Of a stretch of 64,000 bases of DNA, positions 1 through 11,660 are shown in pieces; position 1 is the first letter of the stretch; each line of letters starts with the position of its first letter. Under the pieces are notes generated by a model. That model did not search any database and was not told where the DNA came from. It saw nothing but the letters and a program-made list of their open reading frames with translations. Location of the stretch: contig JAKSXM010000278.1 of the NCBI GenBank assembly GCA_022575985.1, forward strand, positions 434,001-498,000. Reading direction: 5' to 3'. This DNA comes from Anagrus nilaparvatae. Lineage: Eukaryota > Arthropoda > Insecta > Hymenoptera > Mymaridae. The translations under genes were made by a program, and so were the position numbers.

Positions 1-1
1 T

Positions 2-1312
2 TATGGAGGTACGGCACCAGGATATGACTCTATTGAACAGTTATTGCAAGATCTTAAATTAACGTTCGGAGGTATTCAAGATGCAGATACTATCAGGTTA
101 GAACTTAGAAGGGTTGAACAAGAGGAAGATGAACCCGTAGCCGATTATGCACTACGAGTTCAAACGTTAGAACAAAGACTTTTGTCCCTATACGACTCTT
201 CGGTTAGTATGAGACAAGGGGAAAAAGAATACCAAAAAACAAGAACAAAACAAGAATCGTTAGAATGTTTTCTATACGGATTAAGGGACCCACCGGAATA
301 TAGGGTATCGGCCAAAAAGCCGACCACACTGAGGGAAGCCGCAAATATTGCAGTGAATTTGGAAGGCAGGAGTAAGGTACTCCAAAGACACGAAAATTGT
401 GCTGCTAAACCTAATAAAAATATTGCAACTCTACACACTGTTGATCCACAAACGAGAAATAATAATTTTGATTCAGATTCGAATAATTTTCAAAACACCG
501 ATTTAGGAAATCTTTGGGCTCTTTTAGCCTCAGCGACGGCAAACGTTAAGACCGCAAAGGCAGCAAAAATAGAATGCTTTTTCTGCAAAGGGAGTCATCA
601 AGTTCAAAATTGTCAAAAACTATTTAAAGCGATCGAATCAGGAGACATTCCAACGGAAGAAAAAATGCAAGAAATGAAAAATCAAGAACAAAGACAAACA
701 AATCAAAATTATCGACCTTACCCGTACCCATTTTGGTCAAGTTATCAAAACAACACAAACCAAGGATATATGGGGCCGCGAAATAATTATAATCCGCAAA
801 ATCGTTTTTCAGGTTTCAATTATAATAGAAATTTTAATAACCAAGCAAATTTTAATAGTAGATTCGGAAATTTTGGCGGGCAAAGAAATAATAATTTTCG
901 AGGTAATAATTTTACAAATAATAGGAACCCCGATTTCAACAGACAAAATTTTAATCGTTTTAATAATCAAAATCAAAACTCAGGTTCAAATCAAAACGGT
1001 TTCCGCGAAAGAAACACAAATAATTTTAATCGAAATAACAATAATAATTTTCAAAGCAATGAAAATAGACCAAATTATAATAACAGCGACAATTTTAACA
1101 GAAATAGCATGCTGCGTAGCAACAATAATGGTAATTTTACTAATGCAAATAATTTTCCGAGAAATAATCAGCTAAGATATAGCAATACTAACCAAGAGAG
1201 AAATATAAACAACGGGAATCGAAATAATAATACCAACATGAGAAACGAAAATACTAATGATCAACAGAATTTAAACTCGAATGCCGCTCGACGCCGAGTG
1301 GTGTCGAGCTAA
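2..1312 (+). CDS. gag: Gag polyprotein of a Ty3/gypsy-like (errantivirus-type) element, 5' truncated by window edge
   Basis: The frame is open from base 2, so the N-terminus lies outside the window; the first ATG inside it is not the start. Gag builds the intracellular particle that packages element RNA. The first ~100 residues are charged and helical, as in gag capsid regions. A zinc knuckle CFFCKGSHQVQNC (C-x2-C-x3-H-x4-C, one residue shorter than the usual CX2CX4HX4C) starts at base 575. The last ~200 residues are extremely Asn/Arg/Phe-rich low-complexity repeats, probably nucleic-acid binding. The frame ends at a TAA at 1310-1312 that lies just after a frameshift signal into the pol frame. 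No stops or frameshifts interrupt it, unusual for an old copy in such AT-rich DNA. Family-level call is firm; the exact lineage is inferred from the pol and env-type features nearby. Confidence 0.82.
   Translation, partial: YGGTAPGYDSIEQLLQDLKLTFGGIQDADTIRLELRRVEQEEDEPVADYALRVQTLEQRLLSLYDSSVSMRQGEKEYQKTRTKQESLECFLYGLRDPPEYRVSAKKPTTLREAANIAVNLEGRSKVLQRHENCAAKPNKNIATLHTVDPQTRNNNFDSDSNNFQNTDLGNLWALLASATANVKTAKAAKIECFFCKGSHQVQNCQKLFKAIESGDIPTEEKMQEMKNQEQRQTNQNYRPYPYPFWSSYQNNTNQGYMGPRNNYNPQNRFSGFNYNRNFNNQANFNSRFGNFGGQRNNNFRGNNFTNNRNPDFNRQNFNRFNNQNQNSGSNQNGFRERNTNNFNRNNNNNFQSNENRPNYNNSDNFNRNSMLRSNNNGNFTNANNFPRNNQLRYSNTNQERNINNGNRNNNTNMRNENTNDQQNLNSNAARRRVVSS
1270..1309 (+). promoter_or_regulatory. 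Programmed -1 ribosomal frameshift signal, gag to pol
   Basis: The heptamer TTTAAAC (1270-1276) sits in the gag frame as T TTA AAC, the canonical X XXY YYZ slippery site. After a 9-nt spacer, bases 1286-1295 pair with 1300-1309 in a 10-bp stem (one G-U pair) closed by a GAGT loop. A -1 slip gives a frame that is open without a stop straight through into the pol ORF at 1348, while the unslipped frame stops at 1310. Seen directly; function is inferred from the standard mechanism in retroelements. Confidence 0.8.
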
Positions 1313-1347
1313 ATATTTTTCAAAACATCCCTACAACCGCAAAAGTT

Positions 1348-3678
1348 ATGTTCGCAAGCGCAAAGAAAATCCCACCTGTAGTTGGATTAAATAGTGAAAA
1401 TCTTATTGGTGGAAAAGGGACCTTTTTTATTGATAGTGGAGCTGGTATTAGCTTAGTAAAAGAATCTGCTCTGCGATATTCAGAATATGTTAATACACGA
1501 GTTCAAGTAAAAATCTTAGGAATTACACAAAAAGAAGTCCTTACAAAGGGATCTGTTATGTTACAGATAAATAATTTACCCTGCCTATTTCACGTTATTG
1601 ACGATAATTTTTCATTCGGAGCAGATGCGATATTAGGTCTAGATAACTTACAGAGATATGAAGGGAAAATCGATTTTGGTAAAATGCGACTACATTTTGG
1701 TGAATTTATTTTACCATTTTTACAAAGAGAGAAATTTTTAATTCAACCCAACTCTTGCGAGAACATATACTTATGCGTAAAAAATTTAGATATAAGAGAG
1801 GGATATTTACCACATTTAGATTTAGATCCAAATTTAATTATCGAAAATGCACTCGTGACAAATATAAACGGACAAGCATATGTGAGATGCATAAATATTT
1901 CAAACGAAGTTATCGAAATAGAAGCTCCGATTGTCAATCTCTTAAACTACGAAATCAGACAAGAGCAGGAAGAAGAGTATTGGGACTCGGAAATGAAATT
2001 CGAAATTTTACATAGACCAGGAAAAGATAATCTAGCAACTAACTTACTCTCAAAAAATTCTCTAACGGGGAAAAGTCAAGCATATCCAGACCAACTAAAA
2101 GTTAAACCCTTTGAAATGTCAAATAAAGGCGTATTCAATAATATTTTAGAGTCCGATTCCAAAAATTATAAACGTTTGTTTAAAATCACAAAGGTAGAAA
2201 GAAAGCTAACTAATAAGAAAAATTTTAAATTTACGCAAGAATCTGGTTCTGACTCAGATTACGTAATTCCAAAAAAAGCCAGAATTACGAAGAAAAAGAA
2301 AATAATTGTTACGAGAAGCAAAAGATTAATACAACCAAGAACAATAACAAAACGTAAGCTTGTTGAAAATGTATTAAACGAAGCCCTACCATTAAAAAGA
2401 CCTGTGGGTAGACCAGAAAAAATCCGACCCGAAATTCCATACCGACTACCTAGTCAATTACTAGAATTAAAAATGCAAAATCAAGAAAACTCAAAAATGG
2501 AAATTTTAGAGAGCATAAATTCCATTAATAAAGAAAACAAAACATCTCCTGCAGTATTCTTTCAACAGGAAATGCAGAGAATAGAAAAGCCCAAAATTAA
2601 AATTATAGAGGATATAAAGACGAAAGATGAAAGTAAAAATATAAGCCCACAAAGAATAATCGAAAAAATATTTAATGATAGTAATTTAAAAAATATTAAT
2701 AATGAAAATTTTAAACGAGTTAAAATTGAAAATAAAGTAATAAATAAAGTTATTAAAATAAATAAAATAAATAAATATGAAAAAGAAGTAAATAATAAAG
2801 TGAATATAATTGAGTACGAAAATAAAAATAATAAAATTAAAATAAATAAAAAAGCTGACTTGATAGCATACAAAAATATATGCCCAAGCAACGGCTCAGA
2901 TAAATTAAAAAGAATAGTAGAAATACCTCTCGAAGAGAGAGAAATAAATAATAAAGACGGAAATAGTCGCATGCCGAATTTTAACAGCGATCTCGTGAGA
3001 TATTTACATACTGACGTGTGCGCTGAACCTAAAGAAACTTTTATAAGAGATTTAAAAATTAAGAATAATAAGGAATATCTATTCCATATTTTACTCGTAT
3101 TAATGGAAAGTGATTTAAACTTTCATAAATTAAAAAATTATTTAAAATATAGTAAACATATACAAGTAGCCAAGGAACCCAAAGAAGCCAATAATGTATT
3201 AAACAAGAAAAATACTTGGGGGAACGCAGATGCGCTATTTGTTTTTTTAAATAAATATAAAATTAACTTATGCGTACAAATGTACGGTTTAAATAAAAAT
3301 AAAAATAAAATTAAAACAATTACCTATGTACATCATACGGGCAATAATAATAATTCAGATTTTATACATTTACATTTAAGCGAAAACCATTATACTCCTC
3401 TAATAAAAATAACTACAAAGGGCAAATTGAAACAAAAAACTGATAAAGAGCTAGTAATTAAATTAGATAAAAGTGAGGTCGAAAAATATCAAAACCAACG
3501 TAAAGCTGTACAAAATAAAGATCTTGTAACAAAATTAGACAGAAAAGAAATCGATAATTACCGGAAATCTCAATATGCAAAAAAAGAAAAACCTGTAGAT
3601 AAAGAGAATCATCTACGACCGGAACGTAAGCCTCCATGGGGACCTAAAGACGAAATCTCCGAAATTCGGAACCTATAA
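1348..3678 (+). CDS. pol: Pol deletion derivative: protease + RNase H tail + AT-hook-like + OTU-like domain
   Basis: The pol frame is open from base 1276 by -1 frameshift; 1348 is its first ATG (776 aa). Residues 26-37 carry the retropepsin active site (FFIDSGAGISLV) and ILGLDN follows at 95-100. The linker usual between protease and RT follows, but near residues 205-217 the protein jumps in frame to the last part of RNase H (EILHRPGKDN). RT and most of RNase H are missing. Next come basic segments with an AT-hook-like KRPVGRPEK (~350), a Lys/Asn-rich low-complexity stretch, and an OTU-like C-terminal domain (WGNADAL ~622, SENHYTPL ~678). At the position where OTU proteases have DGNCLF there is NKEYLF, so the catalytic Cys is absent. 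No integrase is visible. It could be a non-autonomous element or a host-retained ORF; its 2.3 kb without a stop is notable. Confidence 0.72.
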   Translation: MFASAKKIPPVVGLNSENLIGGKGTFFIDSGAGISLVKESALRYSEYVNTRVQVKILGITQKEVLTKGSVMLQINNLPCLFHVIDDNFSFGADAILGLDNLQRYEGKIDFGKMRLHFGEFILPFLQREKFLIQPNSCENIYLCVKNLDIREGYLPHLDLDPNLIIENALVTNINGQAYVRCINISNEVIEIEAPIVNLLNYEIRQEQEEEYWDSEMKFEILHRPGKDNLATNLLSKNSLTGKSQAYPDQLKVKPFEMSNKGVFNNILESDSKNYKRLFKITKVERKLTNKKNFKFTQESGSDSDYVIPKKARITKKKKIIVTRSKRLIQPRTITKRKLVENVLNEALPLKRPVGRPEKIRPEIPYRLPSQLLELKMQNQENSKMEILESINSINKENKTSPAVFFQQEMQRIEKPKIKIIEDIKTKDESKNISPQRIIEKIFNDSNLKNINNENFKRVKIENKVINKVIKINKINKYEKEVNNKVNIIEYENKNNKIKINKKADLIAYKNICPSNGSDKLKRIVEIPLEEREINNKDGNSRMPNFNSDLVRYLHTDVCAEPKETFIRDLKIKNNKEYLFHILLVLMESDLNFHKLKNYLKYSKHIQVAKEPKEANNVLNKKNTWGNADALFVFLNKYKINLCVQMYGLNKNKNKIKTITYVHHTGNNNNSDFIHLHLSENHYTPLIKITTKGKLKQKTDKELVIKLDKSEVEKYQNQRKAVQNKDLVTKLDRKEIDNYRKSQYAKKEKPVDKENHLRPERKPPWGPKDEISEIRNL

Positions 3679-6600
3679 AATGTTTGAAAACTTCAAATAG
3701 TCAACTGTTCTTTAAATTTAAAACATTTTATAGACAAAGTATTATGAGCAAAATTAGATAAAACAAAAAATGTTTGCGAAATTGTCGGATAGATTAAAAT
3801 AAAGAAAAAATTTCTTGATAGTGAGAGATCAAAATTTATTTAACGAGAATGAAAATCTTTTCTATGTAAAAGACTTAACCAATATCTAGCAAAAGATGAA
3901 TAATATAATAGAAAAACCGAAAAATTAAACTGGTACTAGGAAATAAGGAATCTTATAATTAATAAATAATTTTTCCCTATTAAAAAAAAAAATATTATAA
4001 AATAAATAAAAAAAAATATTACATGTATTAACACTAATAAATAAGACGGACACATATACGCTAATATAACAAGTTCGATTAGTCCAAGTAGGATTTCGTA
4101 TTTTTCAGATGTTTTTAAAAAAAAAATGTAAGATCAATTCTAATACGAATAACTTGCAAGAGAGACTTAAGAAGTTGCCAAATTGTAAAAACCTTATATG
4201 CTGTTACTATATGTGCTATTGCCGATATAAAAAAAAAATATAATACGTATGTCTTCACAAATAATTTTGTATGCAAGAAAGAGATATAAAATATACGACT
4301 CAAGATAAAAAGCAAAAGGAATTCATAAAGTAAAGGTCAGGAAAAAAAAATCAAATAAAAAGAAATCATAATTTTGTCAAGCATCCTATATAATATACAA
4401 ATATAAAATCAGCAAGAGTAAAAAGCAAGAGAAAAAAAACAGACGCGCACGCGACTTAACTTTCATCATACCGACAATATTTTTTTTTGTTGTTGAAAAA
4501 AAAACGAAAACAATATTTCTATTAAAATAGGTGTTAACCAAAATACCCAGTAATTACAATAAACAATAAAAAAAAAAATAATAATAATAACTAATTTTTT
4601 TTTATCAATATTTTTTTTTGTTCTCGAAATTAATCGACTTTATAAAATTTTTTTAATCGAAGTAAATAAATGAATAAATAATTTATCAAGCTACAAAATA
4701 ATAATATTAAATTTTTCCACTGCAAACAAAAAAAATCTCTTTTAACGACCTTAAACTGAATTCAGATATAAAATTTTTACTTATCCCCCGAAACATGGTG
4801 GCTATCCGTAATAAACTCATAAGAGAAATTTCAGGGAAACTTAGGCTTTTCCAAGGCAATGAAATATATTTTTAGGACTGCGAAAATATATAGAAAAACT
4901 CTATAACAAATTTAAACGTTCTAATTACTGGATACACTTCAAATAAAAGCAAGCTTTTAATAAAAATAGATTATAAGTAGGAATCTAAAAACTGAAATAA
5001 CAAGGATCCTACAGAATTATAAGTCTCTATTTACATTTATTCGAGACTGCGAAAATGTACAAAAAATTTACAAAAAAAATAAAACGAAAAATATCTGCCT
5101 TTTTTTTCTAAATAGTTGCATGAGCATATAATATAATATTTTACCTACGCTCCATAACAGGCTTATTCTACAACTAATTTCTTAAACTTAAAATCAATTT
5201 TTTTTAGGACCAAAAAAGAAAATCCGAGTTCAAAATGATATTTTTAGATCTGCGAAATGGTAAAGATTAGGTCAAGTACACTTTTGTTTCAAAAATACCG
5301 TAAAACATCTTATTCCACGAGGAGGTCTTTTAAGAAAATTCAATATTACGATAACTTTAAAACCGATTTTCAGGAAAACTAAAACGGATGGAAAATATCT
5401 AATATACATTTTTAGAACTGCGAAATGGTATAGAATAGATTCAGTAAGTAATTATCCCAAAAAGTGTGGTATATGCCCAGATAGGCACAACGGTTTTTTT
5501 TTAGTTTTCTGTATGTACAAGAACGAAACGTAAGAGACCTTATGCATTAGGGAAATACCTTAAGATTTATTTTTTTTGTATTGCCATCTTCAAAAAGGAA
5601 ACTAAACTTAGGATTCGCGAAAATGTTCGGGAAAATGCGAAAATAATAAAACGATAAATATTCGAATTCTATACTAAATATTATTATTAAATATTAGTAT
5701 TCTATATTAAATTCTATATTAAATCCTACTGGACAGTTTTTTTTTTACAAAGAGATTTTAATTATCAAATAAATCATTTTTTTTCTGACAATATTACCAA
5801 GACAAACAATGAACATAATATTAATACAAATTAAATAGATGGCGCGGGGGAAATAAATAACAATATGAATGTATATACGATGAATTTTGTAAAAAAAAAA
5901 AGTAAAAAATATATGTAATTATGACATTATTTATAGGATTTTTTTTTGCGATCAAATAAGTAAATAACGGCTAAATATAAAACATAAAAATATAAAAACC
6001 AAGTTTAACCGAAAGGCAACAGGTTTTTTGGACGTATAACCATATGGCATATTTTTATACATACTTTATATGTTAGGTATATTCTTTCTATAGATGTAAT
6101 TACCCAGTATACTTCACCATTATCTTTTACGACTCTTACCCAAATATGTATTAATTTGTAGAGGACGGAAGTAATTTTGAGGAATAATTTTAGTGTGGAA
6201 ACTGAATAAGTTTTTTCTCAGAATTAAATTTTCTTTTACCAAAAAGAAAGTTAAGAATTTTATACAAAAATCCGTAAATTAAGCAGTTCTCTTACCTAAG
6301 TTTTTTTTCTTCGTTATGGAAAAAACAGGATTAAAAAAAAAAAGAGTAAATCTTCTTGGGTATAAAATAAAATATTTAAATTAACGATTATAATATTAAG
6401 AATAAATATAAAATTATTAATATTACGAATTAAGATAAGAAATATTATTTTTTTTTCTCTTACGCAGAAATAATAATTATGATATATCATTTATGATTAA
6501 GGAATAAATATAAAGCTAGCGATAAGAAAAATAATATAAAACGCTAAATAAGCAATTTAATTAAGTTACAGGAATTTGAACAAAGTATATTAATCTAGCG

Positions 6601-7472
6601 GATATCAAATAATTAAATGCATAAATAAAATATCAAATATCAAATATCAATTTCGACAAAGAATTTTCGTATCGTCTAGACTTTCTTTATCGCATAAAAA
6701 AATAATAATATATAAAATACGAATTATGTATAATTACCAAGAATAAAAACTGCTGATACAAAATAACTAAATTGATATGTATATCTTTGATTCCCCGTAT
6801 GATTATTAAATGCATGTAACTAAAGATCTTTTTTTAAATTCTTTAATAAAAAGTAATAAGTTTTTTTTTTAATTTTTTTTTTTCTTCTATTTTATGTTTT
6901 CTCTTATTATATTAGAAAGAGATAAAATTAGGAAATTTTAATACTAAACACTAAACAGTTATACTTTGAAGAGTGGGAGAAGGGAGAAATGGAATAATAA
7001 TAAACATAGGAGAGAAATATACCCAATGTGTTAAAAAAAAAAAAAAAAAAATTTTTCTTCTCTTCCCGTTTTTACTTTAAGAGTAAAATAACGAAATGAC
7101 GGAAAAGGGGATAGGGATTTAATTTTTTTTTCTTTTTTTCTCTTCCAGTAATTACAAATGAATAATAAAATAAATACAATTCGAGTTTTATGTATACAAA
7201 AAATAATCTTATAAAATATAAATATGTATACAATACACTATAATATAAATTAACTTAATTACATATATAGATTCATTTCAATAAACAATAAAATAGTAAA
7301 TAAAATCCTTGAATTACATATTATAAGAAACGAAGAGTATAGCCTGTCTGAAGTACAGCAAATGTCTAAACAAATAAAAGTGATAATTATTTTTTTTTCT
7401 TTTCCTCTTTTCATTTTTTTTAAATAATAATTAACAAATTAGTTTAACATACCTTAGTATAAAAACCGCAAG
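3679..7472. other. AT-rich non-coding stretch between pol relic and F-box gene
   Basis: About 3.8 kb without a supportable gene: homopolymer A and T runs and no ORF with recognizable protein character. No integrase, env or clear LTR of the preceding element was found. The only internal structure I see is the degenerate repeat at 4.86-5.66 kb, listed separately. Confidence 0.6.
4860..5660. repeat. Degenerate tandem repeat, ~170-200 bp units with an ACTGCGAAA core
   Basis: A short motif recurs at about 4873 (gactgcgaaaatat), 5045 (gactgcgaaaatgt), 5250 (atctgcgaaatggt), 5412 (aactgcgaaatggt) and 5615 (attcgcgaaaatgt), each after a T-run or TTTAG context. The text between copies is only loosely similar, so these are old diverged tandem units. 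Confidence 0.45.
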
Positions 7473-8843
7473 TTAATCCAAATCAGAAGAATCGGAAGCG
7501 GGATAAGTAAATGGTAGAGTACAATAATAATTAGAAAGAGTAACAAAGTCGCTTGGTGAATCAAAATGATTAGGATGACATACCGAAAAACCCTTTAAAG
7601 TAAATAAAGGAGAGTCATATGCCACAATATGAAAATTGTCTCGTGGTATATAGAACAAAAGCTCTCTGTCTAAACGTTCCCATTCCTTACAAAAAGCAGG
7701 AATCAAACTTTCCAAACATAATCGATTATAACGAGTACATTCCCTGCAATGATAATCGGAACTTTCAAACATCATAGATTGAAGAGTAGGCATCTCTAAA
7801 ATGAGCCCAAAGATCTGAAGAAAATGATTATGACAATGAGATACATCAAGGGTCTCAAGGGACAAAGAGATTAAATGTTTATAACGAATTTTCAAAAAAG
7901 CAACGGATAAATGCCGCAAGTGTCGTAACTTCACGAGTGTGTCAAAACCAAGAGGTGATAGTTGAAAACACGCACTAATGTTTAGAGTTGTGAGATGGGT
8001 CATTCGATCACATATTATTAAAAGGTCCGTGTCACTAATGGTACTATGAGGAATTTTTAGAGTCACCAGATTAATCATGTTATGTAGGACACGAAGTTCC
8101 GAAGGTAAAAGGGCATATGGAGAAGCAAAAATATGAAAATAAGTAAATGAAGTCATATTCTGAGCATTAACAAAGAGATAATCGAGGGTTGACTGTAATA
8201 AGCCCGTTACATGGAATTTCTCTAAACTTTTAGGAAATGGGGGAAGAATAATAATCGATGGATAAAAACGGAGATCATGCACCTGTGAACTTAAACTATC
8301 AAGAGTAAAAGAACGGAGATTTAGAAAAAATAGTAATAAGCTGAAAAAATTCTCTTGAAAATATTGAGTCATACGACTGAAATACACTTCCGTAATAAGG
8401 GATGCACGATAGCGCAACAAAGGGATGTGATCACGATTTAATGTTACGTTATCACATAACAAGGTGGTAAGACTGGAACAATGTTTTAGGGCATGAATAA
8501 GAATTTTTGAATAATGTTGTTGGGTAGCAAAATCAGGATCGTAAATAAATCTTAATGACAGTTTTTCAATATTACACAAATATCGGAATAAATTTTCAAC
8601 ATCAGAGTCTGGAACCCGATTTATACATAAACACGTATAGCCAGGTAAATGAGTACGACCACGCCTATAAATTAATTCCAAACAACGAGTTATGGAAAAA
8701 CACTCGGAACTCATACGATTTAAATGAACATTTACTTGAGCCAGAGCAAATTTATCACGAAGAGATAAGTATCGCCAAATACAATAAAATTCATCGAAAC
8801 CTAAATCAGCAATGGTTAAAGCAGCAGTAACAAGCGAATCCAT
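7473..8843 (-). CDS. F-box/leucine-rich repeat protein 1
   Basis: A 456-aa protein with an N-terminal F-box-like helix set (residues ~12-45, with DEFYCIWRYLSLRDKFALAQ) followed by irregular leucine-rich repeats. The best-formed LRRs are in the second half (LTTLNISACFQLSPLGFDTL, then LRHLSVAFL and LETLDVSHC). F-box/LRR proteins usually present substrates to SCF (Skp1-cullin) ubiquitin ligases; that role is family knowledge, not shown here. The C-terminus is acidic (DSSDLD). The ATG is supported by a good splice acceptor ending one base upstream (TTTTTATTCTCAG then T-ATG), so it is the first codon of an exon. It is a clear paralogue of the gene at 11661-13043: same length, same strand, same leader-intron position, shared LRR phrases. 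The whole coding region is one exon. Substrate unknown. Confidence 0.82.
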   Translation of the reverse strand: MDSLVTAALTIADLGFDEFYCIWRYLSLRDKFALAQVNVHLNRMSSECFSITRCLELIYRRGRTHLPGYTCLCINRVPDSDVENLFRYLCNIEKLSLRFIYDPDFATQQHYSKILIHALKHCSSLTTLLCDNVTLNRDHIPLLRYRASLITEVYFSRMTQYFQENFFSLLLFFLNLRSFTLDSLSSQVHDLRFYPSIIILPPFPKSLEKFHVTGLLQSTLDYLFVNAQNMTSFTYFHIFASPYALLPSELRVLHNMINLVTLKIPHSTISDTDLLIICDRMTHLTTLNISACFQLSPLGFDTLVKLRHLRHLSVAFLKIRYKHLISLSLETLDVSHCHNHFLQIFGLILEMPTLQSMMFESSDYHCRECTRYNRLCLESLIPAFCKEWERLDRELLFYIPRDNFHIVAYDSPLFTLKGFSVCHPNHFDSPSDFVTLSNYYCTLPFTYPASDSSDLD

Positions 8844-8844
8844 A

Positions 8845-8935
8845 CTGAGAATAAAAATAAATATACCATAAAAAAAAAAAATATATAAATAATAACAATA
8901 AGGGTTTTTTTTTCTAAATCAGTATTTTTACGCAC
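8845..8935 (-). other. Probable leader intron of F-box/LRR gene 1
   Basis: On the minus strand a donor AAG|GTGCGT (exon ends at 8936) and a T-rich acceptor TTTATTTTTATTCTCAG (AG at 8846-8845) bound a 91-nt intron. The acceptor leaves a single T before the ATG at 8843. Splice signals seen; use not verified. Confidence 0.55.
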
Positions 8936-8936
8936 C

Positions 8937-11660
8937 TTAAAAAATTCACAGGAAGTTGTAATAAATAGATAACTGTAGACGCAAAAGTTAAAAAAAAAAA
9001 TAGGAAAAATGATTTCACAACTAAAAACTAACTAATTTCACAGAAAATTTTTTTGCGTAATCACAAAAACGCCTAACAAAATCAAGAGTCAACTGAAGAA
9101 AAAATTAGAATAATGAACCGATAACACAAATTTTTTCTCCTCCAGCAACACCTAAAGGTGCAAAGCAAAAAAATTAAAATACAAGTTGCATTATTTCCCC
9201 TTATAGTGATTATAGGCCCTTGAAAGAAGCTTTATTGTAAAAAAAAAAGGAGAGAATTTCAACATTTGTTTCAAAAAAAAATTATTAATAAAACAATAAT
9301 AGAAACCCCTCCCAAGGTAGTTTAAACCATAAAAACGTAACCAATAGACTCCTTCAAAAAATACAGACAAAATATAAATAATTTTGTAAAAAAAAGTAAT
9401 AATACAAGTTCAAAAAATATTTTGTGACCGATTGCAAAAAATAATAATATAAAATAAATAAAAATATCTAAATCGTGAGAATGGGTAAAGCAACATGGTC
9501 TTCCAAGAAATCCGAGAAGTAATAAAATAAAAAATGGTTTCAAATGAAAACGAAGAAATCTGAAGAAAATAAAATGTTTAGTCTAAGAAAGATTACATTA
9601 AATATAGTAAGAAATATAATACAAAAAATGAAAAAAAATATATATACAAAATAATACACTGTATCTTAAGACGACTAATAGGCGCCAAACCATCAATAAA
9701 AAATATATACATAAAAACTTATATGGTAAGAATAATAAAAACATTTACAATGAATTTCTTTTTTCTTCTCCCAAGACGATCGTTAACTAGATGACCAGAC
9801 TAATAGAAATAACTTATTAACCTTTTTTAACGCTCAACTGAAAACAGAAACCCGGGATAACAAGATGTATAAAATACAAGGAACATGAAATGATTTGATA
9901 GACTAAATACAGCACCTTTTTTTTATGAGAAAAAAAAACAAGCACTGGCAAAAAGAATAAAATTACAGAATATCAATAAAATATATTAACAAAAAATGAG
10001 TTTTTTGCAATGAATGGTAAAGTCAAGGATACAGGGCGGAGAAGTAATATTCAAATCAGAATTTAAGTTTTTTTTTTCTTCAAAAAAAAAAACAATGACA
10101 AGAATGATCTGAATATTAGAAATAACTAATTTATAATTACTTTTCCCAGAGGGGGAGGTATTTACCCCCCCAAAGTAGATTGAAAATTACGAAATTTCAC
10201 ATAAAATATTGAAAAAGAATGAAGTGGACGAAGCTAGTTCATAAAAACCTTTTATTGTGAGAGAACTTTTCTCAACATATTACGATATGGTGGGGTAATT
10301 TTTTTTTTAGTAAATAGCAATAAAAAGTAAAAATAATAAGTAAAAGAATTTATCGGTAATCTAAACTCCCCCCTTATGTTCCCGAAGCGATGGCATTTTT
10401 TTTTTCTCTCAAAAAAAAAATATAATAAAAAATAATATGTACAAAGAATACGTACAAAGAAACAAAAAAGACTAACTTATGCTAATCAAACATAAAAGAG
10501 ACTGTTGAAAGCCTTTGAGTTTTCAGCTTTACTTATTCCTCAATTTTTCCAAACTTCTCTTTCTCTTTTAAAAGTTTACCCAAATAGGAAAAACACAGAG
10601 CCATAATTACAGATAAATAGAATAAATACGTCAAGGACATAAAAGAAAAAACTGAAAACATATTTCTAAGAAAATTTTGTGTACATAGAAATAAATTATA
10701 AAAAAAAAATAATAAAACAAGAAAATGTTGAACCGCTGGGTTCTGATAAGAGTTACAAAACATTACAAAGGGACCAGCAGGTACAGTAGAAAAAAGAGAA
10801 AGAAGAATATCCAGAAAAAAAAATAATTAAAAAAAAAAATTATAATAAAAAGAAACCAAGAAAAAATTTGGGAAATTAGTTAATACCATAGGAAAAACAC
10901 AATAAATACTTACCTATGCATAATCATTGACTCCTTCTTCAGGTACCTTCACTACAGCATAAAAAGGTTACAAAAGGAAAAAGATAAACAAAGCGGAAGG
11001 AAGTCGAAATTAGGATATTCTGCAGCATAAAAATGGCTAATACCTATTAACATAGGATAAACAAAGGAGGAAAATAGGAAGGAATAGAGAGGAAGAGGTA
11101 AGGTAAGGCAACGCAAAGGTTTTTATACAAGTATAGTATAGTTCCTATACATACATGTAAGAAAATAATAATGTAATCCATGTATGATATAGAAACAATC
11201 TAAAATGCTCAAAAAAAAAAAAGACAGCATACAGTGGGTTTTTTGTAAAAAAAAGAGAATAATAATAATATATAAAAATAGTAGGCTGTTGAATTGGGAA
11301 AATGAGAGGAGAGGTAATAGTAATAATAATGAATTTTTTTTCTCTCTTTTCTTTCTTTACTTCTCTTTAAAAGAAAGAAACACAAATATAATCCATAGAT
11401 ATATACGAAAAGAAAATGGCTACACCACGTCATATTGTTTCAATTTTTTATTATCGCAAAGAATAACAATTTTAAGTAATGATATAGAACTTATACAGAT
11501 AAAATACTTAATAACTAGTTTCGTTTATTCATTTTTTTTTATTATCGGTTTACAAAAATAATAATAATGTATATCATTTTTTATATATATATATATAATT
11601 CAAACTAATTAATTCTGTACGTCGGTCATGATACCAATAATAAGATTTGAATATTAAAAT
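8937..11660. other. AT-rich intergenic region between the two F-box genes
   Basis: No convincing protein-coding gene. It includes a possible leader exon (10914-10951) and a 16-bp purine-rich word at 10144-10159 that recurs at 45853-45868 next to an LTR candidate. Short minus-strand ORFs here are Phe/Leu/Tyr-rich, which is what poly-A-rich DNA produces by chance. Confidence 0.55.
10914..10951 (-). other. Candidate non-coding leader exon
   Basis: On the minus strand a 38-nt segment is bounded by an acceptor-like TTTTTATGCTGTAG and a near-perfect donor TAG|GTAAGTATTT. All three frames are closed within it, so if used it is untranslated; the nearest downstream gene in that direction is F-box/LRR gene 1. 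Weak but the donor is one of the best in the region. Confidence 0.3.

Noticed and set aside
8555..8830. Plus-strand 91-aa ORF
   Set aside because: Antisense to the well-supported F-box/LRR gene 1.
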